Positions 23,701 through 34,411 of a stretch of DNA of 35,220 nucleotides are shown here, one piece after another. The notes beneath the pieces were generated by a model. It made no database searches. It saw nothing but the letters and a program-made list of their open reading frames with translations, and was not told the DNA's origin. How positions within the stretch are numbered: the stretch's first letter is position 1; each line of letters begins with the position of its first letter. The stretch comes from Steinernema hermaphroditum. Its lineage: Eukaryota > Nematoda > Chromadorea > Rhabditida > Steinernematidae. Location of the stretch: positions 1 to 35,220 of the forward strand of contig JAUCMV010000030.1 of the NCBI GenBank assembly GCA_030435675.1. The letters run 5' to 3'. A program made the position numbers and the translations under genes.

Positions 23701-24868
23701 CCTATCTGTCTCGAATTGAAAGTTTTGCAGGAAACTAAGATAGTCCACAGGAATCCCAACGGGAATAGGCGCGTTCGATCAGGCTCGTGCAGTTCTACAA
23801 GATCCAATCATAAAAATGCTATGGTACTTTGGAGCAGGAGGGTCAGATGCAGAACTCTTTGTATGAACAAGGCCCTATCTGTCTCGAATTGAAAGTTTTG
23901 CAGGAAACTAAGATAGTCCACAGGAAATCCCAACGGGAATAGGCGCGTTCGATCAGGCTCGTGCAGTTCTACAAGATCCAATCATAAAAATGCTATGGTA
24001 CTTTGGAGCAGGAGGGTCAGATGCAGAACTCTTTGTATGAACAAGGCCCTAACTGTCTCGAATTGAAAGTTTTGCAGGAAACTAAGATAGTCCACAGGAA
24101 ATCCAACAAGAGTAGGCGCGTTCGATCAGGCTCGTGCAGTTCTACAAGATCCAATCATAAAAATGCTATGGTACTTTGGAGCAGGAGGGTCAGATGCAGA
24201 ACTCTTTGTATGAACAAGGCCCTATCTGTCTCGAATTGAAAGTTTTGCAGGAAACTAAGATAGTCCACAGGAATCCCAACGGGAATAGGCGCGTTCGATC
24301 AGGCTCGTGCAGTTCTACAAGATCCAATCATAAAAATGCTATGGTACTTTGGAGCAGGAGGGTCAGATGCAGAACTCTTTGTATGAACAAGGCCCTATCT
24401 GTCTCGAATTGAAAGTTTTGCAGGAAACTAAGATAGTCCACAGGAAATCCAACAAGAGTAGGCGCGTTCGATCAGGCTCGTGCAGTTCTACAAGATCCAA
24501 TCATAAAAATGCTATGGTACTTTGGAGCAGGAGGGTCAGATGCAGAACTCTTTGTATGAACAAGGCCCTATCTGTCTCGAATTGAAAGTTTTGCAGGAAA
24601 CTAAGATAGTCCACAGGAAATCCCAACGGGAATAGGCGCGTTCGATCAGGCTCGTGCAGTTCTACAAGATCCAATCATAAAAATGCTATGGTACTTTGGA
24701 GCAGGAGGGTCAGATGCAGAACTCTTTGTATGAACAAGGCCCTATCTGTCTCGAATTGAAAGTTTTGCAGGAAACTAAGATAGTCCACAGGAATCCCAAC
24801 GGGAATAGGCGCGTTCGATCAGGCTCGTGCAGTTCTACAAGATCCAATCATAAAAATGCTATGGTACT
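20712..24868 (+). repeat. Mostly m50 T segment (24 units)
   Basis: Of 24 units only two (22444 and 24003) have CTAACTG. Common-block units usually come in runs of one to three separated by one or two variant units, giving a loose dimer-to-trimer rhythm. Two consecutive 174-bp units (21750, 21924) are followed by a common unit, echoing the pair at 16723 and 16897. The unit at 22444 has GGGG and the only AAAACC block (near 22542). Confidence 0.88.
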
Positions 24869-25030
24869 TTGGAGCAGGAGGGTCAGATGCAGAACTCTTT
24901 GTATGAACAAGGCCCTATCTGTCTCGAATTGAAAGTTTTGCAGGAAACTAAGATAGTCCACAGGAAATCCCAACGGGAATAGGCGCGTTCGATCAGGCTC
25001 GTGCAGTTCTACAAGATCCAATCATAAAAA

Positions 25031-25204
25031 TTGGAGCAGGAGGGGTCAGATGCATAACTCTTTGTATGAACAAGGCCCTAACTGTCTCGAATTGGAAGTT
25101 TTGCAGGAAACTAAGATAGTCCACAGGAAATCCAACAAGAGTAGGCGCGTTCGATCAGGCTCGTGCAGTGCTACAAGATCCAATCATAAAAATGCTATGG
25201 TACT
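25031..25204 (+). repeat. Minor-subtype monomer, GCAGGAGGGG version
   Basis: After a 12-bp joint deletion, this 174-bp unit has GCAGGAGGGG, GATGCATAAC, m50 A, GAATTGGAAG, AAATCC/CAAGAGT and CAGTGCTAC. By eye it is the same as the unit at 33543-33716 at all of these sites. Confidence 0.9.
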
Positions 25205-25365
25205 TTGGAGCAGGAGGGTCAGATGCAGAACTCTTTGTATGAACAAGGCCCTATCTGTCTCGAATTGAAAGTTTTGCAGGAAACTAAGATAGTCCACAGT
25301 AATCCCAACGGGAATAGGCGCGTTCGATCAGGCTCGTGCAGTTCTACAAGATCCAATCATAAAAA

Positions 25366-25539
25366 TTGGAGCAGGAGGGGTCAGCTGCATAACTCTTTGT
25401 ATGAACAAGGCCCTAACTGTCTCGAATTGAAAGTTTTGCAGGAAACTAAGATAGTCCACAGGAAATCCAACAAGAGTAGGCGCGTTCGATCAGGCTCGTG
25501 CAGTTCTACAAGATCCAATCATAAAAATGCTATGGTACT
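25366..25539 (+). repeat. Minor-subtype monomer, second CAGCTGCATAAC copy
   Basis: The unit follows a CACAGTAATCCC unit (25205) through a 12-bp joint deletion. It has GGGG, CAGCTG at 25382-25387, GCATAAC, m50 A, ordinary GAATTGAAAG, AAATCC/CAAGAGT and ordinary GTTCTAC. Apart from GCAGGAGGGG versus GCGGAGGGG it looks the same as the unit at 288, including the identity of the preceding unit. Confidence 0.9.
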
Positions 25540-25712
25540 TTGGAGCAGGAGGGTCAGATGCAGAACTCTTTGTATGAACAAGGCCCTATCTGTCTCGAAT
25601 TGAAAGTTTTGCAGGAAACTAAGATAGTCCACAGGAATCCCAACGGGAATAGGCGCGTTCGATCAGGCTCGTGCAGTTCTACAAGATCCAATCATAAAAA
25701 TGCTATGGTACT

Positions 25713-25886
25713 TTGGAGCAGGAGGGTCAGATGCAGAACTCTTTGTATGAACAAGGGCCCTATCTGTCTCGAATTGAAAGTTTTGCAGGAAACTAAGATA
25801 GTCCACAGGAATCCCAACGGGAATAGGCGCGTTCGATCAGGCTCGTGCAGTTCTACAAGATCCAATCATAAAAATGCTATGGTACT
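25713..25886 (+). repeat. Second monomer with extra G giving GGGCCC
   Basis: AACAAGGGCCC occurs near 25752, lengthening the unit to 174 bp. It carries the common hypervariable block, unlike the other GGGCCC copy at 19496. Either the change arose twice in a G/C run or the two copies are related and were later altered at the hypervariable block. Confidence 0.88.
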
Positions 25887-26567
25887 TTGGAGCAGGAGGG
25901 TCAGATGCAGAACTCTTTGTATGAACAAGGCCCTATCTGTCTCGAATTGAAAGTTTTGCAGGAAACTAAGATAGTCCACAGGAATCCCAACGGGAATAGG
26001 CGCGTTCGATCAGGCTCGTGCAGTTCTACAAGATCCAATCATAAAAATGCTATGGTACTTTGGAGCAGGAGGGTCAGATGCAGAACTCTTTGTATGAACA
26101 AGGCCCTATCTGTCTCGAATTGAAAGTTTTGCAGGAAACTAAGATAGTCCACAGGAAATCCCAACAAGAATAGGCGCGTTCGATCAGGCTCGTGCAGTTC
26201 TACAAGATCCAATCATAAAAATGCTATGGTACTTTGGAGCAGGAGGGTCAGATGCAGAACTCTTTGTATGAACAAGGCCCTATCTGTCTCGAATTGAAAG
26301 TTTTGCAGGAAACTAAGATAGTCCACAGGAATCCCAACGGGAATAGGCGCGTTCGATCAGGCTCGTGCAGTTCTACAAGATCCAATCATAAAAATGCTAT
26401 GGTACTTTGGAGCAGGAGGGTCAGATGCAGAACTCTTTGTATGAACAAGGCCCTATCTGTCTCGAATTGAAAGTTTTGCAGGAAACTAAGATAGTCCACA
26501 GGAATCCCAACGGGAATAGGCGCGTTCGATCAGGCTCGTGCAGTTCTACAAGATCCAATCATAAAAA

Positions 26568-26740
26568 TTGGAGCGGAGGGGTCAGATGCATAACTCTTTG
26601 TATGAACAAGGCCCTAACTGTCTCGAATTGGAAGTTTTGCAGGAAACTAAGATAGTCCACAGGAAATCCAACAAGAGTAGGCGCGTTCGATCAGGCTCGT
26701 GCAGTGCTACAAGATCCAATCATAAAAATGCTATGGTACT
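26568..26740 (+). repeat. Minor-subtype monomer (twin of the 13782 unit)
   Basis: Its linked variants are GCGGAGGGG, GATGCATAAC, m50 A, GAATTGGAAG, AAATCC/CAAGAGT and CAGTGCTAC, after a 12-bp joint deletion in the unit at 26407. It matches 13782-13954 by eye. Two units later comes the 54-bp remnant, which begins with the same shortened joint and GCGGAGGG. Confidence 0.9.
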
Positions 26741-26901
26741 TTGGAGCAGGAGGGTCAGATGCAGAACTCTTTGTATGAACAAGGCCCTATCTGTCTCGAA
26801 TTGAAAGTTTTGCAGGAAACTAAGATAGTCCACAGGAATCCCAACGGGAATAGGCGCGTTCGATCAGGCTCGTGCAGTTCTACAAGATCCAATCATAAAA
26901 A

Positions 26902-26955
26902 TTGGAGCGGAGGGTCATTTTTTTGAATTGTTTTAGGAAATAAAGCTATGGTACT
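26902..26955 (+). repeat. 54-bp remnant of a monomer with a T7 run
   Basis: This is the shortest unit. It begins TTGGAGCGGAGGGTCA after the shortened joint, then has seven T (26918-26924), then GAATTGTTTTAGGAAATAAAG, and returns to CTATGGTACT and the next TTGGAGC at 26956. The middle part aligns to m58-m84 (GAATTGAAAGTTTTGCAGG...) with small internal losses. Most of m18-m57 and of m85-m163 is missing. It holds an AATAAA at 26939-26944 that the ordinary monomer lacks. It reads as a multiply deleted minor-subtype unit; a short foreign insertion is a less likely alternative. Confidence 0.85.
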
Positions 26956-28168
26956 TTGGAGCAGGAGGGTCAGATGCAGAACTCTTTGTATGAACAAGGC
27001 CCTATCTGTCTCGAATTGAAAGTTTTGCAGGAAACTAAGATAGTCCACAGGAATCCCAACGGGAATAGGCGCGTTCGATCAGGCTCGTGCAGTTCTACAA
27101 GATCCAATCATAAAAATGCTATGGTACTTTGGAGCAGGAGGGTCAGATGCAGAACTCTTTGTATGAACAAGGCCCTATCTGTCTCGAATTGAAAGTTTTG
27201 CAGGAAACTAAGATAGTCCACAGGAATCCCAACGGGAATAGGCGCGTTCGATCAGGCTCGTGCAGTTCTACAAGATCCAATCATAAAAATGCTATGGTAC
27301 TTTGGAGCAGGAGGGTCAGATGCAGAACTCTTTGTATGAACAAGGCCCTATCTGTCTCGAATTGAAAGTTTTGCAGGAAACTAAGATAGTCCACAGGAAT
27401 CCCAACGGGAATAGGCGCGTTCGATCAGGCTCGTGCAGTTCTACAAGATCCAATCATAAAAATGCTATGGTACTTTGGAGCAGGAGGGTCAGATGCAGAA
27501 CTCTTTGTATGAACAAGGCCCTATCTGTCTCGAATTGAAAGTTTTGCAGGAAACTAAGATAGTCCACAGGAAATCCCAACAAGAATAGGCGCGTTCGATC
27601 AGGCTCGTGCAGTTCTACAAGATCCAATCATAAAAATGCTATGGTACTTTGGAGCAGGAGGGTCAGATGCAGAACTCTTTGTATGAACAAGGCCCTATCT
27701 GTCTCGAATTGAAAGTTTTGCAGGAAACTAAGATAGTCCACAGGAATCCCAACGGGAATAGGCGCGTTCGATCAGGCTCGTGCAGTTCTACAAGATCCAA
27801 TCATAAAAATGCTATGGTACTTTGGAGCAGGAGGGTCAGATGCAGAACTCTTTGTATGAACAAGGCCCTATCTGTCTCGAATTGAAAGTTTTGCAGGAAA
27901 CTAAGATAGTCCACAGGAAATCCCAACGGGAATAGGCGCGTTCGATCAGGCTCGTGCAGTTCTACAAGATCCAATCATAAAAATGCTATGGTACTTTGGA
28001 GCAGGAGGGTCAGATGCAGAACTCTTTGTATGAACAAGGCCCTATCTGTCTCGAATTGAAAGTTTTGCAGGAAACTAAGATAGTCCACAGGAATCCCAAC
28101 GGGAATAGGCGCGTTCGATCAGGCTCGTGCAGTTCTACAAGATCCAATCATAAAAATGCTATGGTACT
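26956..28168 (+). repeat. Uniform segment (7 units, all m50 T)
   Basis: Units start at 26956, 27129, 27302, 27475, 27649, 27822 and 27996. Five have the common block. 27475 has AAATCCC with CAAGAAT and 27822 has AAATCCC with CGGG. All have GGG and the standard joint. This clean stretch follows directly after the 54-bp remnant. Confidence 0.9.
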
Positions 28169-29209
28169 TTGGAGCAGGAGGGTCAGATGCAGAACTCTTT
28201 GTATGAACAAGGCCCTATCTGTCTCGAATTGAAAGTTTTGCAGGAAACTAAGATAGTCCACAGGAATCCCAACGGGAATAGGCGCGTTCGATCAGGCTCG
28301 TGCAGTTCTACAAGATCCAATCATAAAAATGCTATGGTACTTTGGAGCAGGAGGGGTCAGATGCAGAACTCTTTGTATGAACAAGGCCCTAACTGTCTCG
28401 AATTGGAAGTTTTGCAGGAAACTAAGATAGTCCACAGGAAATCCAACAAGAATAGGCGCGTTCGATCAGGCTCGTGCAGTTCTACAAGATCCAATCATAA
28501 AAATGCTATGGTACTTTGGAGCAGGAGGGTCAGATGCAGAACTCTTTGTATGAACAAGGCCCTATCTGTCTCGAATTGAAAGTTTTGCAGGAAACTAAGA
28601 TAGTCCACAGGAATCCCAACGGGAATAGGCGCGTTCGATCAGGCTCGTGCAGTTCTACAAGATCCAATCATAAAAATGCTATGGTACTTTGGAGCAGGAG
28701 GGGTCAGATGCAGAACTCTTTGTATGAACAAGGCCCTATCTGTCTCGAATTGAAAGTTTTGCAGGAAACTAAGATAGTCCACAGGAATTCCAACAAGAAT
28801 AGGCGCGTTCGATCAGGCTCGTGCAGTTCTACAAGATCCAATCATAAAAATGCTATGGTACTTTGGAGCAGGAGGGTCAGATGCAGAACTCTTTGTATGA
28901 ACAAGGCCCTATCTGTCTCGAATTGAAAGTTTTGCAGGAAACTAAGATAGTCCACAGGAATCCCAACGGGAATAGGCGCGTTCGATCAGGCTCGTGCAGT
29001 TCTACAAGATCCAATCATAAAAATGCTATGGTACTTTGGAGCAGGAGGGGTCAGATGCAGAACTCTTTGTATGAACAAGGCCCTAACTGTCTCGAATTGA
29101 AAGTTTTGCAGGAAACTAAGATAGTCCACAGGAAATCCAACAAGAGTAGGCGCGTTCGATCAGGCTCGTGCAGTTCTACAAGATCCAATCATAAAAATGC
29201 TATGGTACT
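28169..29209 (+). repeat. 347-bp dimer higher-order repeat, three copies
   Basis: Three dimers start at 28169, 28516 and 28863 with an exact 347-bp period. The first unit of each is the common 173-bp form with GGG. The second is 174 bp with GGGG and an AAG-type block (AAATCC/CAAGAAT, AATTCC/CAAGAAT, AAATCC/CAAGAGT in turn). The second units of dimers 1 and 3 have m50 A. The unit at 28342 also has GAATTGGAAG without GCATAAC. Single pairs of the same type recur at 29902-30248 and 30941-31287. Confidence 0.88.
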
Positions 29210-31633
29210 TTGGAGCAGGAGGGTCAGATGCAGAACTCTTTGTATGAACAAGGCCCTATCTGTCTCGAATTGAAAGTTTTGCAGGAAACTAAGATAGTCC
29301 ACAGGAATCCCAACGGGAATAGGCGCGTTCGATCAGGCTCGTGCAGTTCTACAAGATCCAATCATAAAAATGCTATGGTACTTTGGAGCAGGAGGGTCAG
29401 ATGCAGAACTCTTTGTATGAACAAGGCCCTATCTGTCTCGAATTGAAAGTTTTGCAGGAAACTAAGATAGTCCACAGGAATCCCAACGGGAATAGGCGCG
29501 TTCGATCAGGCTCGTGCAGTTCTACAAGATCCAATCATAAAAATGCTATGGTACTTTGGAGCAGGAGGGTCAGATGCAGAACTCTTTGTATGAACAAGGC
29601 CCTATCTGTCTCGAATTGAAAGTTTTGCAGGAAACTAAGATAGTCCACAGGAAATCCAACAGGAATAGGCGCGTTCGATCAGGCTCGTGCAGTTCTACAA
29701 GATCCAATCATAAAAATGCTATGGTACTTTGGAGCAGGAGGGTCAGATGCAGAACTCTTTGTATGAACAAGGCCCTATCTGTCTCGAATTGAAAGTTTTG
29801 CAGGAAACTAAGATAGTCCACAGGAAATCCAACAAGAATAGGCGCGTTCGATCAGGCTCGTGCAGTTCTACAAGATCCAATCATAAAAATGCTATGGTAC
29901 TTTGGAGCAGGAGGGTCAGATGCAGAACTCTTTGTATGAACAAGGCCCTATCTGTCTCGAATTGAAAGTTTTGCAGGAAACTAAGATAGTCCACAGGAAT
30001 CCCAACGGGAATAGGCGCGTTCGATCAGGCTCGTGCAGTTCTACAAGATCCAATCATAAAAATGCTATGGTACTTTGGAGCAGGAGGGGTCAGATGCAGA
30101 ACTCTTTGTATGAACAAGGCCCTATCTGTCTCGAATTGAAAGTTTTGCAGGAAACTAAGATAGTCCACAGGAAATCCAACAAGAATAGGCGCGTTCGATC
30201 AGGCTCGTGCAGTTCTACAAGATCCAATCATAAAAATGCTATGGTACTTTGGAGCAGGAGGGTCAGATGCAGAACTCTTTGTATGAACAAGGCCCTATCT
30301 GTCTCGAATTGAAAGTTTTGCAGGAAACTAAGATAGTCCACAGGAATCCCAACGGGAATAGGCGCGTTCGATCAGGCTCGTGCAGTTCTACAAGATCCAA
30401 TCATAAAAATGCTATGGTACTTTGGAGCAGGAGGGTCAGATGCAGAACTCTTTGTATGAACAAGGCCCTATCTGTCTCGAATTGAAAGTTTTGCAGGAAA
30501 CTAAGATAGTCCACAGGAATCCCAACGGGAATAGGCGCGTTCGATCAGGCTCGTGCAGTTCTACAAGATCCAATCATAAAAATGCTATGGTACTTTGGAG
30601 CAGGAGGGTCAGATGCAGAACTCTTTGTATGAACAAGGCCCTATCTGTCTCGAATTGAAAGTTTTGCAGGAAACTAAGATAGTCCACAGGAAATCCAACA
30701 AGAATAGGCGCGTTCGATCAGGCTCGTGCAGTTCTACAAGATCCAATCATAAAAATGCTATGGTACTTTGGAGCAGGAGGGTCAGATGCAGAACTCTTTG
30801 TATGAACAAGGCCCTATCTGTCTCGAATTGAAAGTTTTGCAGGAAACTAAGATAGTCCACAGGAATCCCAACGGGAATAGGCGCGTTCGATCAGGCTCGT
30901 GCAGTTCTACAAGATCCAATCATAAAAATGCTATGGTACTTTGGAGCAGGAGGGTCAGATGCAGAACTCTTTGTATGAACAAGGCCCTATCTGTCTCGAA
31001 TTGAAAGTTTTGCAGGAAACTAAGATAGTCCACAGGAATCCCAACGGGAATAGGCGCGTTCGATCAGGCTCGTGCAGTTCTACAAGATCCAATCATAAAA
31101 ATGCTATGGTACTTTGGAGCAGGAGGGGTCAGATGCAGAACTCTTTGTATGAACAAGGCCCTATCTGTCTCGAATTGAAAGTTTTGCAGGAAACTAAGAT
31201 AGTCCACAGGAAATCCAACAAGAGTAGGCGCGTTCGATCAGGCTCGTGCAGTTCTACAAGATCCAATCATAAAAATGCTATGGTACTTTGGAGCAGGAGG
31301 GTCAGATGCAGAACTCTTTGTATGAACAAGGCCCTATCTGTCTCGAATTGAAAGTTTTGCAGGAAACTAAGATAGTCCACAGGAATCCCAACGGGAATAG
31401 GCGCGTTCGATCAGGCTCGTGCAGTTCTACAAGATCCAATCATAAAAATGCTATGGTACTTTGGAGCAGGAGGGTCAGATGCAGAACTCTTTGTATGAAC
31501 AAGGCCCTAACTGTCTCGAATTGAAAGTTTTGCAGGAAACTAAGATAGTCCACAGGAAATCCAACAAGAGTAGGCGCGTTCGATCAGGCTCGTGCAGTTC
31601 TACAAGATCCAATCATAAAAATGCTATGGTACT
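29210..31633 (+). repeat. Trimer-like segment (14 units)
   Basis: Two common-block units followed by one AAATCC/AAG-type or AGG-type unit occur at 29210-29728, 30249-30767 and 30768-31287, a period of 519-520 bp. The pattern is broken by the units at 29729, 29902 and 30075. Only one unit (31461) has m50 A. The units at 30075 and 31114 have GGGG. Confidence 0.75.
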
Positions 31634-31817
31634 TTGGAGCAGGAGGGTCAGATGCAGAACTCTTTGTATGAACAAGGCCCTATCAGGCCCTATCTGTCTC
31701 GAATTGAAAGTTTTGCAGGAAACTAAGATAGTCCACAGGAAATCCCAACAGGAATAGGCGCGTTCGATCAGGCTCGTGCAGTTCTACAAGATCCAATCAT
31801 AAAAATGCTATGGTACT
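31634..31817 (+). repeat. 184-bp monomer with a 10-bp internal duplication
   Basis: AGGCCCTATC is tandemly duplicated at about 31675-31694, so the unit reads AAGGCCCTATCAGGCCCTATCTG. With the AAATCCC block this gives 184 bp, the longest unit here. It also has CAGGAAT on the right of the hypervariable block. A short slippage or microhomology-mediated duplication explains it. Confidence 0.92.
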
Positions 31818-32160
31818 TTGGAGCAGGAGGGGTCAGATGCAGAACTCTTTGTATGAACAAGGCCCTATCTGTCTCGAATTGAAAGTTTTGCAGGAAACTA
31901 AGATAGTCCACAGGAAATCCAACAAGAGTAGGCGCGTTCGATCAGGCTCGTGCAGTTCTACAAGATCCAATCATAAAAATGCTATGGTACTTTGGAGCAG
32001 GAGGGTCAGATGCAGAACTCTTTGTATGAACAAGGCCCTATCTGTCTCGAATTGAAAGTTTTGCAGGAAACTAAGATAGTCCACAGGAATCCCAACGGGA
32101 ATAGGCGCGTTCGATCAGGCTCGTGCAGTTCTACAAGATCCAATCATAAAAATTTATGGT

Positions 32161-32334
32161 TTGGAGCAGGAGGGGTCAGATGCATAACTCTTTGTATGAA
32201 CAAGGCCCTAACTGTCTCGAATTGAAAGTTTTGCAGGAAACTAAGATAGTCCACAGGAAATCCAACAAGAGTAGGCGCGTTCGATCAGGCTCGTGCAGTG
32301 CTACAAGATCCAATCATAAAAATGCTATGGTACT
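32161..32334 (+). repeat. Minor-subtype monomer after a 4-bp joint deletion
   Basis: The previous unit (31992) is 169 bp because its joint reads AAAAATTTATGGTTTGG. This unit has GGGG, GATGCATAAC, m50 A, ordinary GAATTGAAAG, AAATCC/CAAGAGT and CAGTGCTAC near 32300. It thus carries most but not all of the minor-subtype markers. Confidence 0.9.
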
Positions 32335-33542
32335 TTGGAGCAGGAGGGTCAGATGCAGAACTCTTTGTATGAACAAGGCCCTATCTGTCTCGAATTGAAA
32401 GTTTTGCAGGAAACTAAGATAGTCCACAGGAATCCCAACGGGAATAGGCGCGTTCGATCAGGCTCGTGCAGTTCTACAAGATCCAATCATAAAAATGCTA
32501 TGGTACTTTGGAGCAGGAGGGGTCAGATGCAGAACTCTTTGTATGAACAAGGCCCTAACTGTCTCGAATTGAAAGTTTTGCAGGAAACTAAGATAGTCCA
32601 CAGGAAATCCAACAAGAGTAGGCGCGTTCGATCAGGCTCGTGCAGTTCTACAAGATCCAATCATAAAAATGCTATGGTACTTTGGAGCAGGAGGGTCAGA
32701 TGCAGAACTCTTTGTATGAACAAGGCCCTATCTGTCTCGAATTGAAAGTTTTGCAGGAAACTAAGATAGTCCACAGGAAATCCCAACGGGAATAGGCGCG
32801 TTCGATCAGGCTCGTGCAGTTCTACAAGATCCAATCATAAAAATGCTATGGTACTTTGGAGCAGGAGGGTCAGATGCAGAACTCTTTGTATGAACAAGGC
32901 CCTATCTGTCTCGAATTGAAAGTTTTGCAGGAAACTAAGATAGTCCACAGGAATCCCAACGGGAATAGGCGCGTTCGATCAGGCTCGTGCAGTTCTACAA
33001 GATCCAATCATAAAAATGCTATGGTACTTTGGAGCAGGAGGGTCAGATGCAGAACTCTTTGTATGAACAAGGCCCTATCTGTCTCGAATTGAAAGTTTTG
33101 CAGGAAACTAAGATAGTCCACAGGAATCCCAACAGGAATAGGCGCGTTCGATCAGGCTCGTGCAGTTCTACAAGATCCAATCATAAAAATGCTATGGTAC
33201 TTTGGAGCAGGAGGGTCAGATGCAGAACTCTTTGTATGAACAAGGCCCTATCTGTCTCGAATTGAAAGTTTTGCAGGAAACTAAGATAGTCCACAGGAAT
33301 CCCAACAGGAATAGGCGCGTTCGATCAGGCTCGTGCAGTTCTACAAGATCCAATCATAAAAATGCTATGGTACTTTGGAGCAGGAGGGTCAGATGCAGAA
33401 CTCTTTGTATGAACAAGGCCCTATCTGTCTCGAATTGAAAGTTTTGCAGGAAACTAAGATAGTCCACAGGAAATCCAACGGGAATAGGCGCGTTCGATCA
33501 GGCTCGTGCAGTTCTACAAGATCCAATCATAAAAATATGGTA

Positions 33543-33716
33543 TTGGAGCAGGAGGGGTCAGATGCATAACTCTTTGTATGAACAAGGCCCTAACTGTCTC
33601 GAATTGGAAGTTTTGCAGGAAACTAAGATAGTCCACAGGAAATCCAACAAGAGTAGGCGCGTTCGATCAGGCTCGTGCAGTGCTACAAGATCCAATCATA
33701 AAAATGCTATGGTACT
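33543..33716 (+). repeat. Minor-subtype monomer after a 5-bp joint deletion
   Basis: The previous unit (33375) is 168 bp with the joint AAAAATATGGTATTGG. This unit has GGGG, GATGCATAAC, m50 A, GAATTGGAAG, AAATCC/CAAGAGT and CAGTGCTAC, matching 25031-25204 by eye at all these sites although its upstream joint differs. Confidence 0.9.
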
Positions 33717-34411
33717 TTGGAGCAGGAGGGTCAGATGCAGAACTCTTTGTATGAACAAGGCCCTATCTGTCTCGAATTGAAAGTTTTGCAGGAAACTAAG
33801 ATAGTCCACAGGAATCCCAACGGGAATAGGCGCGTTCGATCAGGCTCGTGCAGTTCTACAAGATCCAATCATAAAAATGCTATGGTACTTTGGAGCAGGA
33901 GGGTCAGATGCAGAACTCTTTGTATGAACAAGGCCCTATCTGTCTCGAATTGAAAGTTTTGCAGGAAACTAAGATAGTCCACAGGAATCCCAACGGGAAT
34001 AGGCGCGTTCGATCAGGCTCGTGCAGTTCTACAAGATCCAATCATAAAAATGCTATGGTACTTTGGAGCAGGAGGGGTCAGATGCAGAACTCTTTGTATG
34101 AACAAGGCCCTATCTGTCTCGAATTGAAAGTTTTGCAGGAAACTAAGATAGTCCACAGGAATCCCAACGGGAATAGGCGCGTTCGATCAGGCTCGTGCAG
34201 TTCTACAAGATCCAATCATAAAAATGCTATGGTACTTTGGAGCAGGAGGGTCAGATGCAGAACTCTTTGTATGAACAAGGCCCTATCTGTCTCGAATTGA
34301 AAGTTTTGCAGGAAACTAAGATAGTCCACAGGAAATCCCAACGGGAATAGGCGCGTTCGATCAGGCTCGTGCAGTTCTACAAGATCCAATCATAAAAATG
34401 TCTATGGTACT

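Larger units (their letters stand above)
24869..26955 (+). repeat. Cluster of short and minor-subtype units (13 units)
   Basis: Within 2.1 kb there are three minor-subtype units (25031, 25366, 26568), four units whose 3' joint lacks 12 bp (24869, 25205, 26407, 26741) and a 54-bp remnant (26902). The segment also holds the second GGGCCC unit (25713) and a CACAGTAATCCC unit (25205). This is the densest concentration of length variants in the array and may mark a site of past unequal exchange or breakage. Confidence 0.9.
31818..34411 (+). repeat. Indel-rich segment with minor-subtype units (16 units)
   Basis: Two minor-subtype units (32161 and 33543) each follow a unit with a different shortened joint: AATTTATGGTTTGG before 32161 and AATATGGTATTGG before 33543. 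GGGG units are frequent (31818, 32161, 32508, 33543, 34063). The units at 33029 and 33202 both have AATCCC with CAGGAAT, a pairing seen only in this adjacent pair, so one is probably a recent copy of the other. Confidence 0.88.

Noticed and set aside
26918..26945. Foreign insertion or polyadenylated retroelement tail
   Set aside because: The stretch after T7 aligns with the monomer segment GAATTGAAAGTTTTGCAGGAAACTAAG with small losses, and there are no target-site duplications, so internal deletion explains it better. AATAAA here is probably a by-product.
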